Assembly: GCA_964655175.1 (NCBI GenBank)
Contig: CAZZLY010000016.1
Coordinates: 1 to 45,476, forward strand
From: JAIOPA01 sp964655175
Lineage (GTDB): Bacteria; Eisenbacteria; RBG-16-71-46
Direction of reading: 5' to 3'
DNA: 45,476 nt
A program made the position numbers and the translations under genes. The notes beneath the pieces are model-generated. The model did no database searches. It saw only the letters and a program-made list of their open reading frames with translations, and was not told the origin of the DNA. Position 1 is the first letter of the stretch. The number at the start of each line of letters is the position of its first letter. This document shows, one piece after another, positions 27,313 through 33,935 of the stretch.

Positions 27313-27345
27313 TGCAAGCCCTCTCGCGTAATGTTATGCTTACGC
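27313..27345 (+). promoter_or_regulatory. Promoter and palindromic operator of the toxin-antitoxin operon
   Basis: TGCAAG and TATGCT lie 16 bases apart, and transcription would begin at or one base before the antitoxin ATG (27348). An inverted repeat GCGTAA-N8-TTACGC (27326-27345) covers the -10 element. This is the expected layout for antitoxin autoregulation, in an AT-rich patch. Confidence 0.6.
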
Positions 27346-27347
27346 AT

Positions 27348-27581
27348 ATGAAACGAACGACCCTGCAGCTCGACCCCGCCCTGCACGCCGAACTGCGCCG
27401 CCTCGCCGCGCGCGAGGGCCGCACGCTGACCGAGGTGCTCGAACGCGTGCTGCGGGCCGGACTCGCCGCTGAACACGCGACGCGTCGCGTGCGCATGTCG
27501 CTGCCCTCCTACGACCTGGGGCCCTTCCTCGTCGATCCGGCGCGGCCGGGGCGACTGCCGCGACCCGCGGAGGACGAATGA
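27348..27581 (+). CDS. Ribbon-helix-helix antitoxin (VapB-like)
   Basis: A 77-residue protein with an N-terminal ribbon-helix-helix DNA-binding domain (MKRTTLQLDPALHAELRRL, then the REGRTLTEVLERVLRAGL helices) and a Pro-rich C-terminal tail (SLPSYDLGPFL, RPGRLPRP) of the kind that threads into a PIN toxin. It would neutralise the toxin and repress its own operon. No ribosome-binding site precedes the ATG. Because the predicted transcript starts next to it, leaderless translation is likely. The stop overlaps the toxin ATG (ATGA), the normal coupling for such pairs. A longer in-frame start at 27237 is possible, but it would cover the promoter and lacks support. Confidence 0.85.
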   Translation: MKRTTLQLDPALHAELRRLAAREGRTLTEVLERVLRAGLAAEHATRRVRMSLPSYDLGPFLVDPARPGRLPRPAEDE

Positions 27582-28084
27582 TCGCGGTGGACTCGGGACT
27601 GCTGGCGCTCGCGGTGAACCGCTACGCCCCCGGACACGCGCGCGCGGCCGCGCTGTTGGAATCGCTCGCCGAGAGCGAGCGCCCGTGGGCGCTGCCGTGG
27701 AGCGCGGTGCACGAGTTCCTGGGCTTCGTCACGCATCGCCACGCGGTCGCCCGCGCCCTGGGCGCCGACGACGCCTGGGGCTTCATCGCCGCCCTGTCGC
27801 GCAGCCCGAGCGTACGGTTCCTGGGCCCCGGTCCCCGGCACGCGGCCGTGGCGGCCGAGGTGCTGGCCCTGCGCGAGGACGGTGAACCGCTCACGCTGGA
27901 CCCGTCGTTCGCGACCGCCGTGCTCCTGCGCGAGCACGGCGTGCGCGAACTCCTGTCGACGGATCCCGGGATGCGTCGCTGGCGGTTCCTCGAGGTCCGC
28001 GACCCGCTCGAGGGCGAGCCGTGGACGCCCGACACGCGGCCCCGCCGACGCTATCGCACCCTGAGCGCCCGTCGCCCCCGCTGA
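27578..28084 (+). CDS. PIN-domain ribonuclease toxin (VapC-like)
   Basis: A 168-residue PIN-domain protein, probably an RNase that cuts tRNA or rRNA when its antitoxin is lost. The first acidic ligand is Asp5 in AVDSGLLALAVN, the second the Glu of WSAVHEFLGFV. The third and fourth are Asp in LTLDPSFATAVLLREHG and LLSTDPGM. The motif order and the ATGA overlap with the ribbon-helix-helix gene support VapC. The C-terminal ~25 residues are Arg-rich (RPRRRYRTLSARRPR), longer than in compact VapC proteins. GGACG just upstream may aid reinitiation. A small hairpin follows the stop. Confidence 0.87.
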   Translation: MIAVDSGLLALAVNRYAPGHARAAALLESLAESERPWALPWSAVHEFLGFVTHRHAVARALGADDAWGFIAALSRSPSVRFLGPGPRHAAVAAEVLALREDGEPLTLDPSFATAVLLREHGVRELLSTDPGMRRWRFLEVRDPLEGEPWTPDTRPRRRYRTLSARRPR

Positions 28085-28087
28085 ACG

Positions 28088-28102
28088 GGGACGGCCCGTC
28101 CC
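28088..28102 (+). terminator. Small hairpin after the toxin gene
   Basis: GGGACG-GCC-CGTCCC, a 6-base-pair stem three bases after the toxin stop. A short terminator is plausible. Confidence 0.4.
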
Positions 28103-28125
28103 GCCCGATCCCCCGAAGCCCCGTG

Positions 28126-28160
28126 TGGCCAGATGGTCGCCCGGCACCTATGATGCCGGG
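28126..28160 (+). promoter_or_regulatory. Predicted H-NOX operon promoter with a palindrome around the -10
   Basis: TGGCCA (28126-28131) and TATGAT (28149-28154) are 17 bases apart. The inverted repeat CCCGGCA-N7-TGCCGGG (28140-28160) encloses the -10 hexamer, so a dimeric regulator bound there would block the promoter. The same repeat could also act as a terminator hairpin for the toxin gene. Confidence 0.5.
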
Positions 28161-28161
28161 A

Positions 28162-28182
28162 CCCTGCGCGCCCCCCGCAGGG
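28162..28182 (+). promoter_or_regulatory. Hairpin in the H-NOX leader
   Basis: CCCTGCG-N7-CGCAGGG, a perfect 7-base-pair stem at the predicted 5' end of the transcript. It may protect the RNA. Function is unknown. Confidence 0.4.
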
Positions 28183-28238
28183 ATGGGTGGGGTCCGCGAT
28201 GCCGCGGCTCCCGGGAAAGGTCCAGCGGAGGTGGTCCG

Positions 28239-28784
28239 ATGTACGGGATGGTGAATCTGGCGGTGCGGGATCTGGTGATCACCAAGTTCGGTGAGTCCAC
28301 GTGGCAGACGATCTGCGACAAGGCGGGCGTCACTTCGCCCGACTTCGTCCCCCTCAAGGCCTACCCCGACCACATCACCTACGCGCTCGTCGGCGCGGCC
28401 TCCGAGACGCTGGGGATGTCCGCCGAGCAGATCCTGCACGCCTTCGGCGATCACTGGGTGAAGTACACCGCCAGCGAAGGCTACGGCGTCATGATGGACA
28501 TGTTCGGGCGGGACTTCCGCAGCTGCCTGAAGAACCTGAACGGCATGCACAGCCACATGGGCGCGATGATGCCGGAACTGGTGCCGCCCCGCTTCACCGT
28601 GGACGAGATCGACCCGAAGCACCTGCGCGTGCACTACTTCTCGACGCGGCAGGGACTCGCCCCGATGGTGTCCGGACTGCTCGTCGCACTGGCGCGCAAG
28701 TTCGGGGACACGGTCACGATCGAGCATCACGCCAAGGGCACGCGCTCGGATCACGACGAGTTCGACGTCACGTTCCAGAGCTGA
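28239..28784 (+). CDS. H-NOX haem nitric-oxide sensor (stand-alone)
   Basis: A 181-residue H-NOX (HNOB) domain protein that binds haem b and senses NO. The fold begins MYGMVNLAVRDLVITKFGE. The proximal haem ligand is His104 in NLNGMHSHMG. The propionate-binding Y-x-S-x-R motif is complete as Tyr133, Ser135 and Arg137 (HYFSTRQGL). MMPELVPPRF supplies the conserved prolines. The distal-pocket position that is Tyr in oxygen-binding H-NOX is nonpolar here (Pro142/Met143), which points to NO rather than O2 selectivity. GGAGGTGG precedes the ATG. The H-NOXA histidine kinase follows after 13 bases, so the two form one sensor. The family call is firm; the ligand is inferred. Confidence 0.95.
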   Translation: MYGMVNLAVRDLVITKFGESTWQTICDKAGVTSPDFVPLKAYPDHITYALVGAASETLGMSAEQILHAFGDHWVKYTASEGYGVMMDMFGRDFRSCLKNLNGMHSHMGAMMPELVPPRFTVDEIDPKHLRVHYFSTRQGLAPMVSGLLVALARKFGDTVTIEHHAKGTRSDHDEFDVTFQS

Positions 28785-28797
28785 TGCGAAACGCCCG

Positions 28798-30531
28798 ATG
28801 AACGCGGCCCTGCAGGTCTCCCAGTTCGACACGCTGTTCCCATTCTGCTTCACCACGGACGCGGACGGAACGCTCCTGCATTGTGGTCGCTCGCTGCCGC
28901 GATTGGTACCGCGGGCGGCCGCGGGCCGACGGGTGGCCGAGCTGTTCCAGGTGATGCGGCCCATCATGGTGGGAGACGCGCAGTCGCCGGCCACGTTCGT
29001 CGGGGAACTGCTCATGCTCAAGGTGCGCCCCGCCCCGGACGCCCCGGACGACGCCCCGGCCGTCATCCTGCGAGGGCAGGTGCTGCCGCTCGGGGACACG
29101 GCCGACCGGTTCCTGTTCGCGGTCGGGCCCGCGATCACGGACATGGACCGGCTCGCCTCGTGGAACCTCACCTTCGACGCCTTCGCCATCGGCGACCCCG
29201 TGTTCGACTTCCTCATCCTGCACAACAGCGAGCGCGGCGCGCTGCGCAAGGCCGAGTCCGCGCTCGAGCGGCTCGAGTTCGAACAGCGGATGTCGCAGCT
29301 GCTGCACCGCGTGACCTCGGCCTCGGCGGACCTCACCGACGCCGACCCCGCGTTCGAGCTCACGCTGGCCGAGGTCTGCCGGGAACTCGGGTGGCAGTTC
29401 GGACACGCGTTCCTCGTGGACCCGGACGCGCCCGACACGCTCGTGTCCTCGGAGATCTGGTATCCGCGCGAGGAGTCGCGCTACGCGGCATTGATCGAGC
29501 GGACACGCAACGTCCGCATCCCGCGCGGCGTCGGCATGCCGGGACGCGCGTTCGAGCAGACGCGCGTCATCTGGTTCGACGACGTCACCTCGTCTCCCGG
29601 CTACCTGCGGCGCGACGCGTTCGAAGGGTGGCCGCCGGTGTGCGGCGTCGCGGTGCCGGTCTCGGCGCACGGGCAGGTGGTGGCGGTCCTGGAGTTCTAC
29701 ACCGAGACGCCGCAGCGCCAGACGCCCGACCTCATGCGCTTCTTCGAGACCGCGGCCGCGCAGGTCTCGGCGGTCATCGAACGCCAGCAGGCCATCGTCC
29801 GCGAGAAGGAGCACCTCGCCGCGCTCACGATGTCCTCGCGCATGCGCGCGCTGGGCCAGATGGCCGCCGGCATCGGACACGAGATCAACAATCCGCTGGC
29901 CGCTCTCCTGCTCAGCAGCCAGCAGTTGCTCGATTTGATCCGTGAGGGCGACGTCGAAACGGACCATCTGGTGCGCGGACTGGAGCGCATCGAGAAATCG
30001 GGGCAGCGCATCGCCACGATCGTGAACGGCCTGCGTGCGTTCTCGCGCGAGGGCGCCAGCGACCCGTTGGAATCCGCGTCGCTGCAGCGCATCATCGACG
30101 ACACGCTCGCGCTGTGCCATGCCCGCTTCAAGGGCGGCGAGGTCCAACTCACCGTCGAAGTCGCGGATCCGGCCCTCATGCTCGAGTGCCGCCCGGTGCA
30201 GATCTCGCAGGTCCTGCTCAATCTGCTCAACAACGCCTTCGACGCCGTGCACGGCACGACGGACCCCTGGGTGCGGCTCGTGGCGAGCGCCTCGGCGGAC
30301 CGGCTCACGATCGCCGTGGTGGACTCGGGGTTGGGCATCCCCGTCTCGATCGCCGATCGCATCATGAGCCCGTTCTTCACGACCAAGCCGGTCGGTCAGG
30401 GCACCGGGCTCGGCCTCAGCATCTCGGCCCGCATCATCGAGTCGTACGGCGGGCGGCTGTGGCTGGACGCCGACGCGCCGAACACGACCTTCCGCCTCGA
30501 ACTCCCGCTGCGGCAGGCGAGCGCGATCTGA
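28798..30531 (+). CDS. H-NOXA/GAF histidine kinase, partner of H-NOX
   Basis: A 577-residue soluble sensor kinase. Residues about 8-150 are an H-NOXA (HNOBA) domain, the PAS-like domain otherwise best known from soluble guanylate cyclase: FPFCFTTDADGTLLHCG, VAELFQVMRPIM, ILRGQVLPL, FLFAVGPAITDMDRL and DPVFDFLILHN. A short coiled coil, a GAF domain (about 165-325), HisKA with His361 in GIGHEINNPLAA and an HATPase domain (N478-N479 N-box, DSGLGIP, GTGLGLSI) follow. No membrane segment is present. It should receive the NO signal from H-NOX. It has no receiver domain of its own, so a separate response regulator is needed. The start lies 13 bases after the H-NOX stop with a weak ribosome-binding site, which suggests coupling. 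Confidence 0.95.
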   Translation: MNAALQVSQFDTLFPFCFTTDADGTLLHCGRSLPRLVPRAAAGRRVAELFQVMRPIMVGDAQSPATFVGELLMLKVRPAPDAPDDAPAVILRGQVLPLGDTADRFLFAVGPAITDMDRLASWNLTFDAFAIGDPVFDFLILHNSERGALRKAESALERLEFEQRMSQLLHRVTSASADLTDADPAFELTLAEVCRELGWQFGHAFLVDPDAPDTLVSSEIWYPREESRYAALIERTRNVRIPRGVGMPGRAFEQTRVIWFDDVTSSPGYLRRDAFEGWPPVCGVAVPVSAHGQVVAVLEFYTETPQRQTPDLMRFFETAAAQVSAVIERQQAIVREKEHLAALTMSSRMRALGQMAAGIGHEINNPLAALLLSSQQLLDLIREGDVETDHLVRGLERIEKSGQRIATIVNGLRAFSREGASDPLESASLQRIIDDTLALCHARFKGGEVQLTVEVADPALMLECRPVQISQVLLNLLNNAFDAVHGTTDPWVRLVASASADRLTIAVVDSGLGIPVSIADRIMSPFFTTKPVGQGTGLGLSISARIIESYGGRLWLDADAPNTTFRLELPLRQASAI

Positions 30532-30553
30532 CGCGCGCGCCGACCGCGGTGCT

Positions 30554-31291
30554 TCAAGCGAGCGGGATGGTGGCGCGTTCGCGCGAGGCCGCCAGTCGTG
30601 GGACCCAGTGGCGCCGCGACTCCTCGGCGAGCGACAGGATCTCGATCCCCGCCCCCACCGGTCGTGCCTCTTCGGATTCCGTGCGCCGCCAGCGGACGAT
30701 GCCGATGCCGACGAGCGCGGCCTCGGGCTGGGCCGCGAAGCCGATCCGCAGTGCCACGCGGACGTGGAGGGCCGGCGGTGGATCGGTGGCCGCGAACAGG
30801 CCGCCACGCCCGACCCGCACCACCGCACGCGCGGCGGCCGACTCGGGCGAGTCGAGGTCGAGCGCCAGTTCGACCGCGGGCGGCTCGCTGGGCGTCTCCT
30901 CGCGCCAACGCTCCTCGAGCGACTGCAGGGACCGCGCGACCGCGGCGAGCAGCAGTTTGGCGTCGAACGGCTTGGCGAGCACCGCCTCGACGCCCATGTC
31001 GTAGGCCTGCGCGGTCGTCAGGTCGGAGTACGCGGTCACGAAGATGATCACCGGCAGGCGGACGTCGCGCTCTTTGAGCCGACGGAGCAGGTCCACGCCG
31101 GAGCCATCGGGCATGCGGACGTCGCTCACGACGACGTCCACCTCCTGCTCGCAGACGATCGCGAACGCCTCGTTGCCGCTCGCGGCGGTGAGCACGCGAT
31201 AGCCGCGCCGCTGGAACTCGAACTCCAGCACCTCGCGCAGGATCTCCTCGTCGTCCACGACGAGGACCGTGGTCTCGGCTGCGGGCTTCAC
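30554..31291 (-). CDS. Response regulator with a PilZ-like output domain
   Basis: A 245-residue response regulator. The receiver domain (1-120) is complete: acidic pocket Asp13-Asp14, phosphoacceptor Asp57 in VVSDVRMP, Thr86 and Lys107 in AKPF. A linker (ERWREETPSEPP) leads to a C-terminal beta domain resembling PilZ, with RVGRGGLFAATD, VGIGIVRWRR and AGIEILSL. The R-x-x-x-R and D/N-x-S-x-x-G motifs that bind cyclic di-GMP are not intact (RVGRGG in place of D-x-S-x-G-G), so this may be a non-binding PilZ that works through protein contact. The GTG start overlaps the stop of the DHp-only gene. It is convergent with the H-NOXA kinase, 22 bases away, and is the most likely output partner. Confidence 0.9.
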   Translation of the reverse strand: MKPAAETTVLVVDDEEILREVLEFEFQRRGYRVLTAASGNEAFAIVCEQEVDVVVSDVRMPDGSGVDLLRRLKERDVRLPVIIFVTAYSDLTTAQAYDMGVEAVLAKPFDAKLLLAAVARSLQSLEERWREETPSEPPAVELALDLDSPESAAARAVVRVGRGGLFAATDPPPALHVRVALRIGFAAQPEAALVGIGIVRWRRTESEEARPVGAGIEILSLAEESRRHWVPRLAASRERATIPLA

Positions 31292-31521
31292 TTCGGCAGG
31301 TCCGTCCCGCCCCCGGCGGCCCGCAACTGCTCACGCCGCGTCTGGACCATCCGGGTCATGCGTTCGGCGATGCGACGCAGCAACTGCACCTGCTCGAGCG
31401 CGTCGGCGGGCACGTTCCCGAGGGCGGTCAGGTCCTCCTCGAGGGCCCCGAGCGAGATCTGGAGCGCGGTGAGCGGGCTCGACAGATCGTGCAGGAACGT
31501 GCGTTCGGGATCGGGGTTCAT
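31288..31521 (-). CDS. Stand-alone HisKA/DHp phosphoacceptor protein
   Basis: A 77-residue protein that is essentially one histidine-kinase dimerisation domain: His11 in the H-box FLHDLSSPLTALQIS, then a second helix (ADALEQVQLLRRIAERMTRM). There is no ATPase domain, sensor or membrane segment, so it cannot phosphorylate itself. It could be a histidine phosphotransferase (like Spo0B or ChpT, which reuse the DHp fold) or a dimerisation partner of a full kinase. GAGGA precedes the ATG. Its stop overlaps the response-regulator GTG by four bases, so equal production and direct pairing with that regulator are likely. The promoter at 31567-31596 would drive both. Confidence 0.82.
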   Translation of the reverse strand: MNPDPERTFLHDLSSPLTALQISLGALEEDLTALGNVPADALEQVQLLRRIAERMTRMVQTRREQLRAAGGGTDLPK

Positions 31522-31566
31522 CGGTCGTCCTCGTGCGGGGGCACCACGGTCGTGTCCGGAGTGGCC

Positions 31567-31596
31567 AGTATAGGTGCAGCCGTCCCCCGGGGTCCA
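31567..31596 (-). promoter_or_regulatory. Predicted promoter for the DHp-response regulator operon
   Basis: On the minus strand TGGACC and TATACT are separated by 18 bases. TATACT matches five of six -10 positions. The -10 ends 45 bases before the DHp ATG. Confidence 0.6.
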
Positions 31597-31618
31597 TCGG
31601 CCGTGGCCGCGCCTCGCC

Positions 31619-32611
31619 TCAGGCGCGGGTCCGCCACAGGGCGAGCAGTTCGGCCTCACGCGCGGCCGTGAGGGTCGGCGAATCCGCACGGGCGCCCGCA
31701 GGCAGCCCCTGCTCCCACGCCCAGGTGTCGCGCGCCGTCGCCTCGAGCGGGCGCGTGCGCAGCCCCGCGGCGCGCGCTCGCGACGCGTCCACCTGTTCGA
31801 AGCCGGCATCGGCCGCGTGCACCCAGAGCGGCAGTTCCAGCCACGGCTGCACGTCGTGCTCGCGCAGGAAGGCCTCCTGCACCCAGGTGAGCCGGGCCTC
31901 GACGCCCACCCCGGCCGCGATGCGCTCGAGCGCCTCGCCCAGCGTGAGCGGCGTTTCGGGCCCCACGGCGTGGAAGGTGCCCGCCACGTCGCGCTCGAGC
32001 AGGTCGAGCATCCAGTCCGCCAGATCGCGCACGTCGATCAGCTGACAGGGCGCCGCGGGATCCCCGGGCGCGAGCACCTCGCCGCCGCGGGCCATGCGGC
32101 GCGGCCAGTACGGGAACCGATCGGTGGTGTCGTGCGGCCCCACGATGAGACCCGGGCGCACGATCGTGGCGCGCGAACCGAACGCCGCGGTCACCTCGGC
32201 TTCGCAGCGCGCTTTGAGCCCGCCGTAGGTCGAGCCGTCGATGGTCTCGACGGCCGGGTCGGCCAGCACCGCCACCGGGGCGGACTCGTCGGCCCCGGGT
32301 GCGATGGGCTCCGCGAGCACGGAGATGCTCGAGACGAACAACGCACGGCCCACGCATGGTGCGAGCGCCGCGCTGGAGGCGGCGACGAGCCGGGGCAGGT
32401 AGCCCGACGGATCCACGAGCGCGTCCCACGTGCGACCCGCGAGCGCCTCGAGACCGCCGTCGCGGTCCCCCAGGACGTGCTCGGCCCCCGGGAACAGGCC
32501 GGGGTTCGAACGACCGCGATGGAACAACGTCAGCCGATGACCGCGCGACTGCGCGGCCTCGACGAACGCACGGCCGAGGAAACGGGTGCCACCGAGCACG
32601 AGGATGCGCAT
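31619..32611 (-). CDS. NAD(P)-dependent epimerase/dehydratase-like SDR protein
   Basis: A 330-residue extended short-chain dehydrogenase. The nucleotide-binding motif is LGGTRFLGRAFVEAA at the N-terminus, with Ser in FVSSISVL and Tyr/Lys in STYGGLKARCEAEV forming the catalytic set. The IVRPGLIVGPHD and QLIDVRDLADWM segments are typical of the isoflavone-reductase/UDP-sugar-epimerase-like groups. The substrate is not evident. GGAGAG precedes the ATG. It follows metK on the same strand, but a strong terminator separates them, so it likely has its own transcript. It ends 97 bases from the DHp gene start, on the same strand. Confidence 0.85.
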   Translation of the reverse strand: MRILVLGGTRFLGRAFVEAAQSRGHRLTLFHRGRSNPGLFPGAEHVLGDRDGGLEALAGRTWDALVDPSGYLPRLVAASSAALAPCVGRALFVSSISVLAEPIAPGADESAPVAVLADPAVETIDGSTYGGLKARCEAEVTAAFGSRATIVRPGLIVGPHDTTDRFPYWPRRMARGGEVLAPGDPAAPCQLIDVRDLADWMLDLLERDVAGTFHAVGPETPLTLGEALERIAAGVGVEARLTWVQEAFLREHDVQPWLELPLWVHAADAGFEQVDASRARAAGLRTRPLEATARDTWAWEQGLPAGARADSPTLTAAREAELLALWRTRA

Positions 32612-32687
32612 GGGTCTCTCCGGGAAGGGTCGCAGGCATGCTGCCCGACCTCACCGCCCCGCGCCACTCCTCCCGCGGGACGCACGA

Positions 32688-32714
32688 AGGGGCGCCGCGT
32701 GGCGCGGCGCCCCT
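32688..32714 (-). terminator. Hairpin terminator after metK
   Basis: A perfect 12-base-pair stem (AGGGGCGCCGCG / CGCGGCGCCCCT) with a 3-base loop, starting 26 bases after the metK stop. It closes the long lptC-metK operon. Confidence 0.8.
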
Positions 32715-32740
32715 CGTGACGACGACTCGGTGTCCCCGGC

Positions 32741-33877
32741 TCAGATGCTGCGCGCGAGCACCTTGGCGAGGTCCGTCTTCTCCCAGCTGAAGTCGCTGCG
32801 ACCGAAGTGACCGTAGGCGGCCGTCTTGCGGTAGATCGGGCGACGCAGCTTGAGGTTCTCGATGATGCCCTTGGGCGTCAGGTCGAAGTGCTTGCGCACG
32901 AGTGCCGTGAGGCGATCGTCGCTCACCTTTCCGGTGCCGAACGTGTCCACCATGATGCTGACCGGCTCGGCGACGCCGATGGCGTACGCCACCTGCACCT
33001 CGCAGCGGTCGCACAGACCGGCCGCGACCAGGTTCTTGGCCACGTGACGCGCGGCGTAGCACGCCGAGCGATCGACCTTGCTCGGGTCCTTGCCCGAGAA
33101 CGCGCCACCGCCGTGACGGCCCATGCCACCGTACGTGTCGACGATGATCTTACGGCCCGTCAGACCACAGTCGCCCATGGGGCCGCCGATCACGAAGTTG
33201 CCGGTCGGGTTGACGTGCACCTTGAGCGGCTTGCCCGTGAGCAGGCGCTTGGGCAGCAGCGGCATGATGACGTGCTTCACGAGGTCGGCCTTGATGCGCT
33301 TCTGCGTGACCGTGTCGGAGTGCTGCGTGCTCACGACGACCGTGTCGATGCGCACCGGGCGCGAGCCCTCGTACTCGATCGTGACCTGCGTCTTGCCGTC
33401 CGGGCGCAGGTAATCGAGCTGCCCCGACTTGCGGACCTTGGACAGGCGCAGCGCGAGCTTGTGCGCGAGCGTGATCGGCAGCGGCATGAGCTCGGGCGTC
33501 TCGTTGCAGGCGTAGCCGAACATGAGGCCCTGGTCGCCGGCGCCGCCGGTGTCCACGCCCATCGCGATGTCCGGCGACTGGCGGTCGATCGTGGTGATGA
33601 CCGCGCACGTCTTGCAGTCGAAGCCGTAGGTGGCGTCGTCGTAGCCGATGTCCTTGATCACGCTGCGCACGAGCTGCGGGATCTCGACGTAGGCCTTCGT
33701 GGTGATCTCGCCCGCGACGACCGCGAGGCCGGTGGTGACCATCGTCTCGCACGCGACGCGGCTCGACTTGTCCTGGGCCAGCATGGCGTCGAGGACGGCG
33801 TCCGAGATCTGATCCGCGATCTTGTCCGGGTGGCCCTCGGTGACGGACTCCGACGTGAAGAGGTGGCGCGCGGCCAT
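32741..33877 (-). CDS. metK: S-adenosylmethionine synthetase
   Basis: A 378-residue methionine adenosyltransferase that makes SAM from methionine and ATP. It has the ATP motif GHPDKIADQISDAVLD, the GAGDQGLMFGYACNET motif, and the glycine-rich GGGAFSGKDPSKVDRS phosphate loop. Length and motif order fit the bacterial enzyme. AGGAG precedes the ATG. It lies 58 bases after the isomerase gene at the end of the PTS operon, and the gap is too short to hold a SAM riboswitch. With ahcY elsewhere in the window it supplies and recycles the methyl cycle. A terminator follows the gene. Confidence 0.98.
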   Translation of the reverse strand: MAARHLFTSESVTEGHPDKIADQISDAVLDAMLAQDKSSRVACETMVTTGLAVVAGEITTKAYVEIPQLVRSVIKDIGYDDATYGFDCKTCAVITTIDRQSPDIAMGVDTGGAGDQGLMFGYACNETPELMPLPITLAHKLALRLSKVRKSGQLDYLRPDGKTQVTIEYEGSRPVRIDTVVVSTQHSDTVTQKRIKADLVKHVIMPLLPKRLLTGKPLKVHVNPTGNFVIGGPMGDCGLTGRKIIVDTYGGMGRHGGGAFSGKDPSKVDRSACYAARHVAKNLVAAGLCDRCEVQVAYAIGVAEPVSIMVDTFGTGKVSDDRLTALVRKHFDLTPKGIIENLKLRRPIYRKTAAYGHFGRSDFSWEKTDLAKVLARSI

Positions 33878-33935
33878 GTGCGTCTCCTGATGAGGTCGTG
33901 AACCGGGGCGGCTGCGCCCGGCGAACGGGGAACCG

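Noticed and set aside
27225..27347. SAH riboswitch upstream of ahcY
   Set aside because: I looked for the conserved GAGGCUCGG-type core and pairing but could not find it; the region is short and shared with the toxin-antitoxin promoter.
33878..33935. SAM riboswitch upstream of metK
   Set aside because: Only 58 bases separate metK from the previous gene of the operon, and no riboswitch pairing is visible.
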